From positions 4,922,608-4,986,607 of the forward strand of contig OU696573.1 in NCBI GenBank assembly GCA_916048095.2: 64,000 nucleotides of DNA. Reading direction: 5' to 3'. Numbering within the stretch: the stretch's first letter is position 1; every line of letters starts with the position of its first letter. The translations under genes and the position numbers were made by a program. Shown here piece after piece: positions 53,378 to 63,539 of this stretch. A model generated the notes under the pieces. That model was not told the origin of the DNA. It saw nothing but the letters and a program-made list of their open reading frames with translations, and did no database searches. Source of the stretch: Sacculina carcini (lineage: Eukaryota; Arthropoda; Thecostraca; Sacculinidae).

Positions 53378-53868
53378 CTGTTGCACCGCAAATACACACA
53401 AACACACACGCAAACACAGTGAACGGTTCAAAGACCTGCCGTTAGCATGTGGTGCTGTAGCATGCCACATTACTACAGCAGCGTGGTGAATGTGCAGTCG
53501 ACAGTTGATGACTTTCTCCACAGAAGTTCGGACATTTGCAGGCCGGGCACCTGACTGCCCTACACATGTGTGTTCACGTATGTATTCATGTGTGCATGTT
53601 TGTGTGTGCGTATGTGTGTTGTATGTAGCATTGATATTTTCTCGTTTTCCTATAAAGTACATATGTATCTAGTTTATATTTAGTTTTTGCTTTTTGATGT
53701 GTGTACCTCATACCTGTGTTGTGCTTCATGATTTTAAGGTTAAATATGTGCATGTGCATGTGTGTGTGTGAGTGTGTTGGTGTGTATGTATGTTCAATTG
53801 TACGTGCGTGCGTGTCTGAAGGTAGGTGTATATGTTCACATGGAAAATACATAAAAACATAACTATAA
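53378..53868. other. Host intron, TG/CA-rich
   Basis: Contains (CA)n near 53395-53420 and TG-rich stretches at 53590-53620 and 53740-53820. No coding seen. Confidence 0.6.
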
Positions 53869-54600
53869 TTAACCCTTTTCTGCCCAGCGTAACATATATG
53901 TCGCGCTACAAGTGTATTGTACTCGCTATGAGAACATTGTATACAATGTTCACGCTTGCCACATCTCATCATGATGACACAGGGTTGAACTGGACTGTCA
54001 GTTATGTAGCCAGGACATGTGAGAACGTGCAAGCATGAGTCGCGTAGACGGCATCAACTAGTCTGCTGACAAGCATTGTGCTGATAAGTTTTTAATGTTT
54101 CTGCAGGAAATTCTTCTTTTTCATTATTTATATAGTTAAACATAACACAGGGAACAGTATTGTGCGTTGATCACTATTACCCTACTTAAAAATTTTCATA
54201 TATACCATATTCAGTCCAGCGTAAAATATATGTCGCAATATGCTAATATGAGGTCGTTTTTTATATTTCTCTGATAGTATTGGTTATATTCCTTCTAGTT
54301 TGTCACTAATGATCAATTTATGTTTTTTTTCAGAGAGCTGACTTGTGCAGAAATTCTAAGCATGCTAGAAGATGAAGATACACCAGCTACATTGTATATT
54401 GTACCAACAAATGATTAACTGACGAATGAAGATTCGGCAGAAGATGAGGGTGGTCTGATAGACAACTTGTCAGGCAAACAACTGAATGCTCCTGCTGAGG
54501 CAGTGTTCCCTGCTACGTATTTAACTCCACTTTCAGGCACTTTAAGCGATTATCAGCTAACAAATTCGGGTGATCTTCTACATCGAAAACAATAGTATAA
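53869..54600 (+). pseudogene. piggyBac 5' end with terminal repeat and transposase N terminus
   Basis: TTAA (53869-53872, the piggyBac target site) is followed by CCCTTTTCTGCCCAGCGTAA. A perfect 20-bp palindrome GAACATTGTATACAATGTTC lies at 53932-53951. From about 54336 a frame reads ELTCAEILSMLEDEDTPATL, YIVPTND-stop-LTNEDSAEDEGG, LIDNLSGKQLNAPAEAVFPA: the acidic N-terminal region of piggyBac transposases. An in-frame TAA (54416-54418) breaks it. No 3' end was found, and a related CCAGCGTAAAATATATGTCG lies at about 54217. Confidence 0.75.
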
Positions 54601-55143
54601 AAATGTTAATAGTAAAAAAGGCTATGGGGAACTTTGACGTAAAATCTCTATACATGTACGTAGATAATACGGATGCGGTGAAAGTGTTAGAATGCGCAAT
54701 AAACGAGTTCAACATAGAGGTACTTATTGCCAAATACAGTTCATTGAATAATTGAAGTAATTGTAAAATTCTAGCAAATCTATATATGGAAACTCTCGAA
54801 ATGTTATATTACACTGGTCTACAAGCAAAAAAACTCTGGAGTGGAGTTTCAGAAGAGATTTTGACTAATTTGAGTGTGCTGAATTCAAATCTGTTTTTAC
54901 ATTTTCTGCATTACGTTACGGTTTTTCGCTGTAGTAACATATTTTCACGAAATTCACGATTTCACTGGAACAGTGGAGCTAAAGCAAAGCATTGGGTGGA
55001 AAAATGAATGACCGCAAAGACAGAGTCTGGTATCTGGGGATAAATATCTAATATCTAACTTGTAAATATATCTTAAAACATCTCCAACAATATCTTATAA
55101 CCTAAAACCAAAGGCGGTGTACGTGTGTGTAACCAGCGCGCAC
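54601..55143. other. Unassigned AT-rich sequence
   Basis: Short frames only. One (54621-54720) reads NFDVKSLYMYVDNTDAVKVL, which faintly resembles an RT segment of Penelope-like elements (DVKSLYTNIP); too short to call. Confidence 0.35.
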
Positions 55144-55283
55144 GTGTGTTTGGACAGAATGTCCCACTGTTTGGCGCAGAAAAGCTCGCGTACAGCCAGA
55201 CAGTCGGAGCGACACGCCGGCAGCGACACCTGGCGGCCGTTGTGCACACGACACTGCGGGAAGCCGACATGGCACAACAGCAC
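55144..55283 (-). CDS. MUSK: MuSK-like exon: Frizzled-like cysteine-rich domain, second half
   Basis: 140 nt from phase 0 (acceptor CCGACAG|GTG) to phase 2 (donor CACAC|GTGCGC, the weakest site in the model). It reads VLLCHVGFPQCRVHNGRQ, SLPACRSDCLAVRELFCAKQ, WDILSKH. The pattern C-----FP-C-------LPxCRxxCLAVxELFCAKxW is that of MuSK-type CRDs; these bind or modulate Wnt-class ligands in the family. The first half of the CRD should be in an upstream exon, not identified to 64000. It is GC-rich against AT-rich surroundings. Confidence 0.85.
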
Positions 55284-55974
55284 CTGTCGGCAATACAACG
55301 CCCAACATGGGATGAGTTATGCAGACCATGCTCGATTAGCAATCACCTACGACATTGGCATGTTCATCTTTACGATATCGACAGCGCATCCTGGCGATTA
55401 GTGCGTTAGACTCTAAAGCCGAGTGTGTTGAGTACGTTTTTTCTAGTACGTTTCATGCATCATTTATGCATACACCATAAATGATGGTCGGTTCTGGGTG
55501 GAAGTGAGCTGCATGAGACAATATTGTCGACAATAATATGCCCTGAACCGTTCCAAAGAGCACCATTAGCATGTGCAACAACCATACTTCTCATCGAAAG
55601 TCACCGTCCCCCCAAATGATTTTCACGGTGAAAACAAAGCCTATTCACTCTTACATATGTATCGTATCAGAAGTAGTTCATTTCTCCACAGAGGAAATGA
55701 TGAAATGGAATGACTGCGCCTACGACTATGAGGACTTGTCTCATGTGAGCGATGCGAACAATCTGGCTTATATCTTGACAACAGTTCGGATCACAATAAA
55801 TGAATACATTCATCATGAAGACGTACAAAAATGTGCTTGAATCGCTCGTGAAGCCATACTAATTATAAGCACACATACACACACACACACACACACTTGG
55901 TTTGTAGCTGTGGTGGTGTAAAGACGTGTGAAGTGTTGTGTGACCTTTTGACTTTTGACTCGGATTGTGTTCAA
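55284..55974. other. Host intron, no certain gene
   Basis: Contains a stretch (55484-55530, GGTCGGTTCTGGGTGGAAGT then GAGCTGCATGAGAC) similar to the 3' body of the SINE at 49834, a small open frame 55571-55840 without known motifs, and a (CA)n run at 55867-55896 just before LINE B. Confidence 0.45.
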
Positions 55975-55996
55975 ACGAGTGCGTGTACAAGGCGAT

Positions 55997-56850
55997 ATGG
56001 ATAATGAAACTATTCAAATGCTGCTGAAAACGCAGGAATCGGCTTACCTAACTGCAATGGAAGCCATGGCAAAACAGCTGAGCTCAAGAATAAAATCTCT
56101 AGAGGATACCGTCGCGGATTATCGAAGAAGCTTGGAGTTCTCCCAAGATGAAATATCTGAGCAAAAATCAGAAATTCGTGAGCTGAAAAATAGAGAGCGA
56201 AGGCAGCAAGAGCTATTGAACAACCTTACTGCCAAAGTGGAAGGTCTCGAAACGAGAGCTAATAAAGCTGAAGACCACAGTCGGAGAATGAACGTCCGCA
56301 TCACGGGACTAAAAGAAGATGGTCATGAAAACTGGGAGCAGACGACTACATCTATGAAAAACGTCCTCACTGAGAAAATGCAGCTGAGCAATTGTAATGT
56401 AGAAAGAGCCTACAGAATCGGCAGCAGAGTTGGCACGAAGCCGAGAAGTGTTGTTGCAACATTTAATAATCACTCAGATCGAGAGGCAACAATGAGAAAC
56501 GCGAAAAAATTAAAAGGTACCGGTATATACCTAAGTGATGACCTATGTGCTGCCTCTCAGGAGAAGAAGGCTAAAAAAATGCCTCTCCTAAACAAGCAAA
56601 GGAGGAGGGCAAAATCGCCTTTTTTCGTGGTACGAGACTGATCGTCAAAGATAGAGCTCAACAGACACCGAATCTAACGACAAGTTCAACAGCGACAACA
56701 CAAGCTAACCAAGACATCAGACAAAAACCTGCGGCCGAAACAGAGTCAAGTCAAACTGTTCCAGCGGACAATAATACAAGCATCAATGAACGTACAAGTC
56801 AACAGGTGACCAAGAGGACCCAACTTCGCACTCGTAATAAGTAAGACTGT
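55997..56850 (+). pseudogene. LINE B ORF1 protein
   Basis: ATG at 55997 reads MDNETIQMLLKTQESAYLTA, then a long heptad-rich coiled coil (KSLEDTVADYRRSLEFSQDE ... KVEGLETRANKAEDHSRR). An RRM-like core follows (RMNVRITGLKEDGHENWEQT) and a C-terminal domain (NVERAYRIGSRVGTKPRSVV, KKLKGTGIYLSDDLCAASQE). This is the L1-ORF1p-like (Transposase_22) plan. A frameshift near 56600 moves the remainder (GKIAFFRGTRLIVKDRAQQT) to another frame, ending at the stop near 56843. Confidence 0.82.
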
Positions 56851-57062
56851 ATCACTTTCTCTAGTGTAATTTATCTAGCAAGTATATATATATATATATA
56901 TATATAGCATTAAAACATGGATACAGGAAACACTGAAGTGACTTGCAATTCTGACACTGTCAGCGAAACTGTCATTTTCAATGATGATTTCGACGTCGAC
57001 ACAAATTACACAAACACAATTAATATACCAGACCCAAATATTTATTTGCGTGCGATTTTCCA

Positions 57063-57831
57063 ATGAGACGGGCAAACTATTTCACAATATGTAGTATGAA
57101 TATACGTAGTATACCAAAAAATTTCCAAACATTCTGTGACGATATTATCTCTACCATTGGTCTAGATCTTGATGTCATAGGTTTAATGGAAACAAGATTA
57201 GATGCAATGATCACGAAATTATACACTTTTCCTGGTTATAATATGTTTACTGAATGTAGGAACAGATTCGGCGGTGTAATAGCTGTTTATATCAATATAA
57301 AAATTATAGCAATTTTTTTTAGATAATATGTGTTTTCATTATCCTTGTATTGAGTGTTTAAGTGTAGAAACAGAATATAACAATAAGCAGTATTTGATTA
57401 TTTGCGTTTACAGGCCATCAAATTCTAATGATCAAATGTTTCTTGAAAAAATTCATGAAAATTTAGATATAGCTTACCGGAAAAAAATACTCTGATATAT
57501 ATGTGTTTGGCGATTTCAATATTGACCTATTAAGTAATGGCAATATGACAACTGAATTCAAAAATTACATGCATTCATTCTCTTTATATCCTCTGACATC
57601 AAAGCCCACTAGATTGACAAACACAACAGCCACACTACTTGACCAAATATGGACAACAAATACACACTCAAACTCAGCCAACTACATAATTCAAAATGAT
57701 ATTACAGACCATTGTCTCATTTTATCATTTTTAAAAAATAGTATTAATGACAAGGGCAGGATGAATTATTCATACAGAAAAAGTTTTTGCAAACAAACAA
57801 TAGAAACATTTAGACAAGACATATCCGCCAC
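57063..57831 (+). pseudogene. LINE B endonuclease
   Basis: ICSMNIRSIPKNFQTFCDDI, LDVIGLMETRLDA (catalytic Glu), FGGVIAVYINI; after breaks near 57330-57500, VFGDFNIDLLSNGNMT (GDFN box), TLLDQIWTTNTHSNSANYII and DITDHCLILSFL (His box). The P-like element starts within the following linker at 57832. Confidence 0.82.
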
Positions 57832-60656
57832 CATAGATAACAGTAGACCTGGATTTGACACTCGTTTTGCCGTGTTTGCCGTAAGGTACCCAACACTTAA
57901 CAGCGAAATATCACCCCGAGACCTACTTTTATTAATTTCACTCGAGTTTTGGACACAGAGGTAGCATGTCAAACTGTAATATTGAATCATATGTAAATAA
58001 AAAATTATAATTCAGCATAAAATCTTATCAATCTGCTACTAATGGGACATACAACTCGAAAATTGAAAACATGGTAATCAGTTGTAGCACAATTTATATA
58101 ATGGATGTTGACAAAAATTAACATATAAATTGCACCACTAGCAAAAACGACAAAAAACAACAGCAGAAATTACAGTGAAATTACAGTACCCCTTTAGCAT
58201 TTTTTAGTCCCCGACAATTTTTGACGTTTGTCGTTCGACTGGGACCGTACAACTTGAGATGAGCGCGGTCGGTTGGCAGCATGGACGTCACTGTTCGCAT
58301 CACGAACCATGTTGCCGGCAAACAGGTGGAATAGGGCGGCGGACATACAACGAAGCGGGACTTCAGCGAGCACATGTCCGCTGCTGCAGGTGGAGGACAT
58401 CAGGTCCACGTGGTCGGCCATGATGCGGGAAACAAGGCCGACGAACACGTTCCTCGGAGAGTTGCAGCCCAATAACTTGGACCGGGTGGACTCCATTTCT
58501 GCCAATGATTTCCAGATTTGGCACACTTACACTGTGACCTCGATTGCCTAGGTAGAAGGGACCAGCAGCTTTCCACGATCGAGGATTTCTGTGAATGACC
58601 GGTAGATGGAGTGTGAGTACTCGCCAGTATCATTGTGGTAGGTGACGGCTAGTGGAGACGAGCTTCTATCTAATAGAAGGTCGGCAGTGGCAGCAGCGGT
58701 TTCCTCTAGTAGCCGATCGTGCGAGGTAACCAGCGATGTGACCCAGCGCTGCCTTGGTGCTGTCTGCTAGTTCACTGTCGGCCACTTGCTTCAACTCTTC
58801 CACCAAATCGTCGAGTATTAGCTCATCCTTCAGTTGACGATCCTTACGGCATGGGAGCATCGTCTCCGACACTTCCCTTACACTGAAGCCAGACCACCAA
58901 ATCAAACTGCGTACATGTATCACTGCTTCATTCTCAATAAACTGCCTGACGCTGGCCCAGTAGTTACCACCGGCGAGCTTCCTCAAATGGCCGAAATGTG
59001 CCTCGATTCGGTCAGATTGAATTTCTCCTAGCAGAACGTAACTAATCTCGGACTTATTCTTCTGTAGAAGGTACCTCGAAAAACCAGCCAGTCCCCTGGA
59101 TGTATAGTAAACAGCCATACACGTATCTTTGGATAATTTATCAGAAAAAGGAATACTGCTATCCACAAGCCAGCGACGCATAAACTTGCCGAACTCTTCG
59201 ATGAAGGATAGTGATCGCTCACTATCGGCACAGTCTAGCCGAAGTGCGACACGGTTTTGGTCGTTCAAACGACCAGCCGTGTAGGGTGATTTTACATTGC
59301 ATGTGTCGAACCAGCGGCGCACCAGCTTCAGAAACTCTGCCGTATCCCGAAACTACTCGCAACCAGGACGACGTTCAGCGAAGAAGCGGAGGGCCTTGCA
59401 CGTGCTCTCGTGGGTCGCCGCGGCAGCAGGGCACACATTGACACGCTTCAGAGCAGACGGTCGCAGCACCTTGTCGGTCAGCCGGTAGGCCAGCTTTGCC
59501 GGATTCCCTCGTTCCAGATTGTAAAGCTCGTGGAGATGGTTGAAGTCGACGGCCAGTGAACCGATGGTTGGAAGTCGACGGCCGGAAACCTGATGGTAGT
59601 TTTCAGTTTGTAGTTTTTCCTGAAGCTCCACAAGATTTGATACAGTATCAGCATTGAAAAAATCAACAGACTGCTGCTTTATCAATTCCTGTTGCTGTAC
59701 CAGGCGGACAGTAGAAGTGGCCATTGATGTCATCCGCTTTGGAACAACAGAAGGCTGGGCAGTTGCAGGGTAATCTTTAAACAAACTTGGTTTTGATCCT
59801 GGTTTTAGTCTCACCCTGGTACAATCAACACCAGTTTTCACTGTTGATCCAGTGGCATAGTCAGCATCAGTGAAATGAAGTTCACATACTCCAGAGTTTT
59901 CAGGATTAAATTCCATATCCTGTCGTCTAATACGATTTATCCTTTCATTAATACTGAATCTTTCGGGAAATGAAAGACATGCTTCATAGGATCACAAACG
60001 CTTCTTTTAGCGACACACTTTTCAGCATTAGTAGGCCTATAGCCCGACCTACACCCAAATGCAGCACACTTCACCATTGTTATTAAAAATTTCGACGACC
60101 CCAAAAAACGAATAGAGGTGTGATTAAATAGCAGCTCACTAAAAGCCTCACTGAATATAAAAAAGACCTATTCACTCAGGAAACAATCACAAATCAACAC
60201 GGGGAAACCCTGCAACGGACATTTCAAACCGGTCGTAAACGATGCGCCATTAATGCGACATCGAACCCGCCCACGTATGTAAATACAATTATTATTTGTT
60301 TAACTTTAAAATTAAGGTGTTATAAATCATAAAAACTTGTAAAAAATATAGAAATTAACTAAGATTACTAGTAAGACAAGCCCATAGCATATAATTACAT
60401 GGATGAAAGTAATTTAATAAATAACCACTAGCGAACATCAGCCAGCATATTCATGAATTATCTGTTAATACTCGTTTATAATTGAATTATGCTGTCAAAT
60501 ATACCTTAAAAATGTTCAATACACTAAATAAAAACCAATGATGCTATTTAAATGGTATAAATTGGCTATATTTTAACTTTGCATTTGGGTACCTTACGGC
60601 AGTCGCCGGTCCCTTTCAGCCGACGAGTGTCAAATTCAGGTCTACTGTTATCTATG
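57832..60656 (-). mobile_element. P-like (THAP) DNA transposon, full length but dead
   Basis: Terminal inverted repeats CATAGATAACAGTAGACCTG, continuing into ATTTGACACTCG, lie at 57832 and at 60656 in reverse; a further inverted word TGCCGTAAGGTACCCAA follows in both. Flanks CCGCCAC (57825-57831) and CCACCAC (60657-60663) look like a 7-bp target duplication with one mismatch. A 6-bp reading, GCCACC, is also possible because of microhomology. Removing it restores DISAT-DWSAVMEF in LINE B. The transposase lies on the minus strand. Confidence 0.87.
58194..60077 (-). pseudogene. P-like transposase with THAP domain
   Basis: ATG at 60077 starts MVKCAAFGCRSGY (THAP zinc-finger cysteines) and HVFHFPKDSVL. 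A one-base frame change follows, then NRIRRQDMEFNPENSGVCEL and HFTDADY, VRLKPGSKPSLF (THAP C-terminal part). A helical region and transposase core follow (SLAVDFNHLHELYNLERGNP, KVLRPSALKRVNVCPAAAAT). An in-frame TAG at 59355-59353 interrupts RRPGCE-stop-FRDTAEFLKL. The rest reads SDRIEAHFGHLRKLAGGNYW, HIAGYLARSATRGNRCCHCR, and in shifted frames SIYRSFTEILDRG and MSAALFHLFAGNMVRDANSD. The wording matches P-element/THAP9 transposases. At least one stop and two frameshifts disable it. Confidence 0.85.
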
Positions 60657-60663
60657 CCACCAC

Positions 60664-60855
60664 TGATTGGTCAGCAGTAATGGAGTTTTCAGATCTTAAT
60701 ATAGCGTACGATTTATTCATCATGATATTTCAAAAAAAAATCGAGGAAAACTTTCCTCTTTATATCCCAAAAATAAAACCGAAACAAAATTTAAATCCTT
60801 ATTTAACAAAAAGTCTAAAGGATTGTATACGTAAAAACATATAAAAACGTAATAT
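60664..60855 (+). pseudogene. LINE B linker, part 1
   Basis: TDWSAVMEFSDLNIAYDLFI, then NFPLYIPKIKPKQNLNPYLT and KSLKDCIRKN: the LINE linker between endonuclease and RT, resuming after the P-like element. Confidence 0.75.
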
Positions 60856-61790
60856 GCCCCATCCCCGATTTCTATTTACCCCTATAGCGATCGTCAATTG
60901 CCCCGTGGTGCACCACGTGCGACGACGTCTTGCATTACTTCGAGGAAATGTACTTCGCGGAGCCCGCCAGGAGCCATAGTCGACTAGAATACCGCGGCGG
61001 TCATGCAAAAAACTTCACTTGTCTTGCATAGAGACTGTCCTACACTCCAGAGGACGTGGTGCGACCCCCTCACAAAAAAGAGGAGAGTCATTCCCATGAG
61101 CTGTTATAACTGATGAGAATCGCCACCAAAAGATTGCAGAGATGAACAAGTCTAAGACAAGACTTCGCAAGAAGGGAGCTCCTACTCAAACTGAGAAGTC
61201 TAGCAAGGAATAACCAAAGAAAAAGGCAAAAGTGAAAAAGAGAAAGTCGAAAGGGGATGATGAGGACTCGGACTCAACAGTGTCGCAATAAGTGAAGCAA
61301 ATACATCCAGTGAGTTATCTCTGGAAGACCTGCTGAGAGATGGCTTTGAAACCATGCTATAACGGAAGAAAACACTTCTTTTCGTAGAATGTATTATGTA
61401 TCAGCCTTGAGGCCAGGCTAAGTAAGCTAGCATTGTAATGTGAGCTAGTTCATCTTTGTTTTTCGTTTGAATATATTTAGTTGATAATTTCTGTCTTTAT
61501 CTATCATCTAGAATGCCAAATTACCTTCAAATTAACGAATTACGGATCGATCGTTAATTACCCTACGAAAATCGTCATTTACCCCACTGGGGTAAATGAC
61601 GATCGCACCACTAAATTCGATCTCTATTTAAAAAAACAAAATTTTCAAAAGCTTTCAATACGGGGATAGAAGCACAGTGTACCAACACACTATGTGGTAC
61701 TTCGTATGTTTTGCTATCGTCATTAGTATAAGCGCTGGTTAGATGTTAATGAAAACGATCGTCATTTGCCCCGAATGACTATAAACCTAA
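60856..61790. mobile_element. Unclassified insertion with repeated CGTCATTTGCCCC words
   Basis: Separates LINE B linker parts. GATCGTCAATTGCCCC (60889), ATCGTCATTTACCCC (61571), its inverted copy (61588) and GATCGTCATTTGCCCC (61756) recur in both orientations, like ends of a TIR transposon. A short lysine-rich frame (AEMNKSKTRLRKKGAPTQTE and KKKAKVKKRKSKGDDEDSDS) could be a transposase tail. The boundaries are uncertain. Confidence 0.45.
61571..61603. repeat. 33-bp perfect palindrome
   Basis: ATCGTCATTTACCCCA, one C, then the exact reverse complement. Looks like two transposon ends joined head to head. Confidence 0.92.
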
Positions 61791-62113
61791 AAAAGTGGCC
61801 AATCAAAAAAGTGGCCAATCACGTTCAAAGAAGAATACAAAAAATACAGAAACACCTTAACTCGAGCACTGGGAGCAGCAAAAAATAAATTTTACAAAGA
61901 TCAATTGAAATAATTTCAAGGTAATCCGAAACAACATTGGCGTATAATAAACACTATCCTAGGGAGAAACATAGTAGAGAAAAACAATCTTTCTGCGATA
62001 GGTGGTTCTGATCTGGAGATTGCTAATAAGTTGAATGATCATTTTCTCACGGCTGGACTCTCTAACAATGACGTCTCACGAAACAATAGCTATATGAAAT
62101 ACCTGAACGAGCC
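61790..62113 (+). pseudogene. LINE B linker, part 2
   Basis: TFKEEYKKYRNTLTRALGAA, KNKFYKDQLK, HWRIINTILGRNIVEKNNLS, LNDHFLTAGLSNNDVSRNNS, YMKYLNE. It ends at NEP where the solo LTR is inserted. A 16-bp tandem repeat AAAAAAGTGGCCAATC lies at the left edge (about 61790-61821). Confidence 0.75.
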
Positions 62114-62378
62114 TGTAGTATAGAGCTATAAGGCGCCACCTATTGGACCCTGTAAATGTCAGTGTGATTGTGCACTATAGGATCGCAATGGGTTGGGCGT
62201 TACCGATAGCGAGCGAATGGTCTATCGCCGGTAGGCATGATTGGTTGTGTACATTAACTCACCGAGGGTATATAACTGGGTCGCTCTAGGTTTGTAGGTC
62301 ACTTGTGGTGAGAGCTTTGACGTGTGCATGTATTGTTTCTCGTGTGTATCGTGTCTCTTCGGCCCGCTCGATATTACA
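62114..62378 (+). repeat. Solo LTR, 265 bp
   Basis: Begins TGTAGTATAGAGC, ends ATATTACA, flanked by GAGCC (62109-62113) and GAACC (62379-62383), a 5-bp duplication with one mismatch. It contains a TATA-like GGGTATATAACTGGG near 62266. Removal joins LINE B as NEPANTSLYLYPTD. Orientation is by TG...CA and the TATA box. No internal region is present, as after LTR-LTR recombination. Confidence 0.82.
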
Positions 62379-63394
62379 GAACCGGCAAACACTTCGTTGT
62401 ACTTATATCCAACTGATCCAATGGAAACAAGTGAATGTTTAAAAATCCTCAACAAAAATTCTGCAGGTTGTGATGACATTCCGCCCAGAATACTACGCGA
62501 AGTACGAGCGTTCATAAGTACTCCGTTATCTCACATTATAAATGTTTCTTTCTCGACCGGTGTTTTTCCAGACAAATTAAAAATAGCTAAAGTAGTGCCC
62601 GTGTTTAAAACAGGAGATAAAAACAACATTAAAAACTACCGACCGATCTCTCTATTACCGGCAGTAAGCAAAATAATTGAAAAGTTAATCTCAAGAAGAC
62701 TAAATAAATACCTAGGAAAAAATAACATATTACATGAAAATCAATTCGGATTCAAGCCCAAAATTTCCACAGAAGCTGCTATTCTAGAATTTACTTCAGA
62801 AATTTACAAAAAATTAGACGAAGGAGCTTTTGTAATAGGAATGTTCTTAGACCTCTCTAAAGCGTTTGATTCATTAGACCATGAGATATTAATAAAAAAA
62901 CTTGAAAATATTGGAAGTAGGGGACTTAGTTTAAAGCTATTTAAGAGCTACATGGAAAACAGATTACAAACAGTATTTTATAATAGCCGATACTCTACAA
63001 AAAATATTTAAACAAAGGTGACAACAAAGACAACAAAGGTAAACAAAGACCCCAGGGGTCGATTCTGGGGCCCATTCTTTTTCTTATATATGTGAATGAC
63101 CTTTCTAATTCTAGCAAAAAACTAAGCTTCACCCTTTATGCAGATGATACAAATGCAATTTTGGCTAATAATAAAATTGACGATTTACATAGAAAAATTG
63201 AAGAAGAATTAAAACATGTACATGAATGGATATTACATAATCACTTGAAACTAAATACTACAAAATCTAACTTTATATTGTTCCAAAACAGGTCAAGACA
63301 GCACACTTTTCTGACTGTTTATCTGAACGGTAACAAAAGGATAGAGTTGGAAAAACAAAGTTCCTCGGCGTTATTATCGACGAAAATATTGTAG
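62379..63394 (+). pseudogene. LINE B reverse transcriptase
   Basis: YPTDPMETSECLKILNKNSA, KIAKVVPVFKTGDKNNIKNY, RPISLLPAVSKIIEKLISRR, NQFGFKPKISTEAAILEFTS, FVIGMFLDLSKAFDSLDHEI (motif A). A stop at 63009 and a short insertion (ACAAAGGT repeats) follow, then a broken motif B (PRGRFWGPFFFL), LSFTLYADDTNAIL (catalytic YADD) and LKLNTTKSNFILF. The frame is lost near KFLGVIIDENI at 63390. Confidence 0.85.
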
Positions 63395-63539
63395 CAGCAA
63401 TAACACGCAGCTGAATTGTCACGATGTACTGCGATGAAACGACACGAGCAAGTGAATGAGTGACGATAAAGTAACACAAGAACAGTACACACGTAACACA
63501 CATGTGGAATCATGTGGAATCAATGTGGAATAAAGTGTG
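63395..63539. other. Unassigned junction sequence
   Basis: Starts TGTAGCAGCAATAACACGCA and runs to an AATAAA near 63527; perhaps an LTR-like or tail fragment, but no duplicate flank was found. Confidence 0.35.

Larger units (their letters stand above)
55940..63394 (+). mobile_element. LINE B, interrupted three times
   Basis: ORF1 (55997-56900), ORF2 endonuclease (57063-57831), linker (60664-60855 and 61790-62113), RT (62379-63394). Interruptions: a P-like element (57832-60656), an unclassified insert (about 60856-61790) and a solo LTR (62114-62378). The P and LTR target duplications, if collapsed, restore the LINE frame. RT wording is CR1-like. Confidence 0.82.

Noticed and set aside
55571..55840. 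89-residue plus-strand open frame as a host gene or receptor exon
   Set aside because: No recognisable motif, on the strand opposite to the receptor gene, with no convincing splice context.
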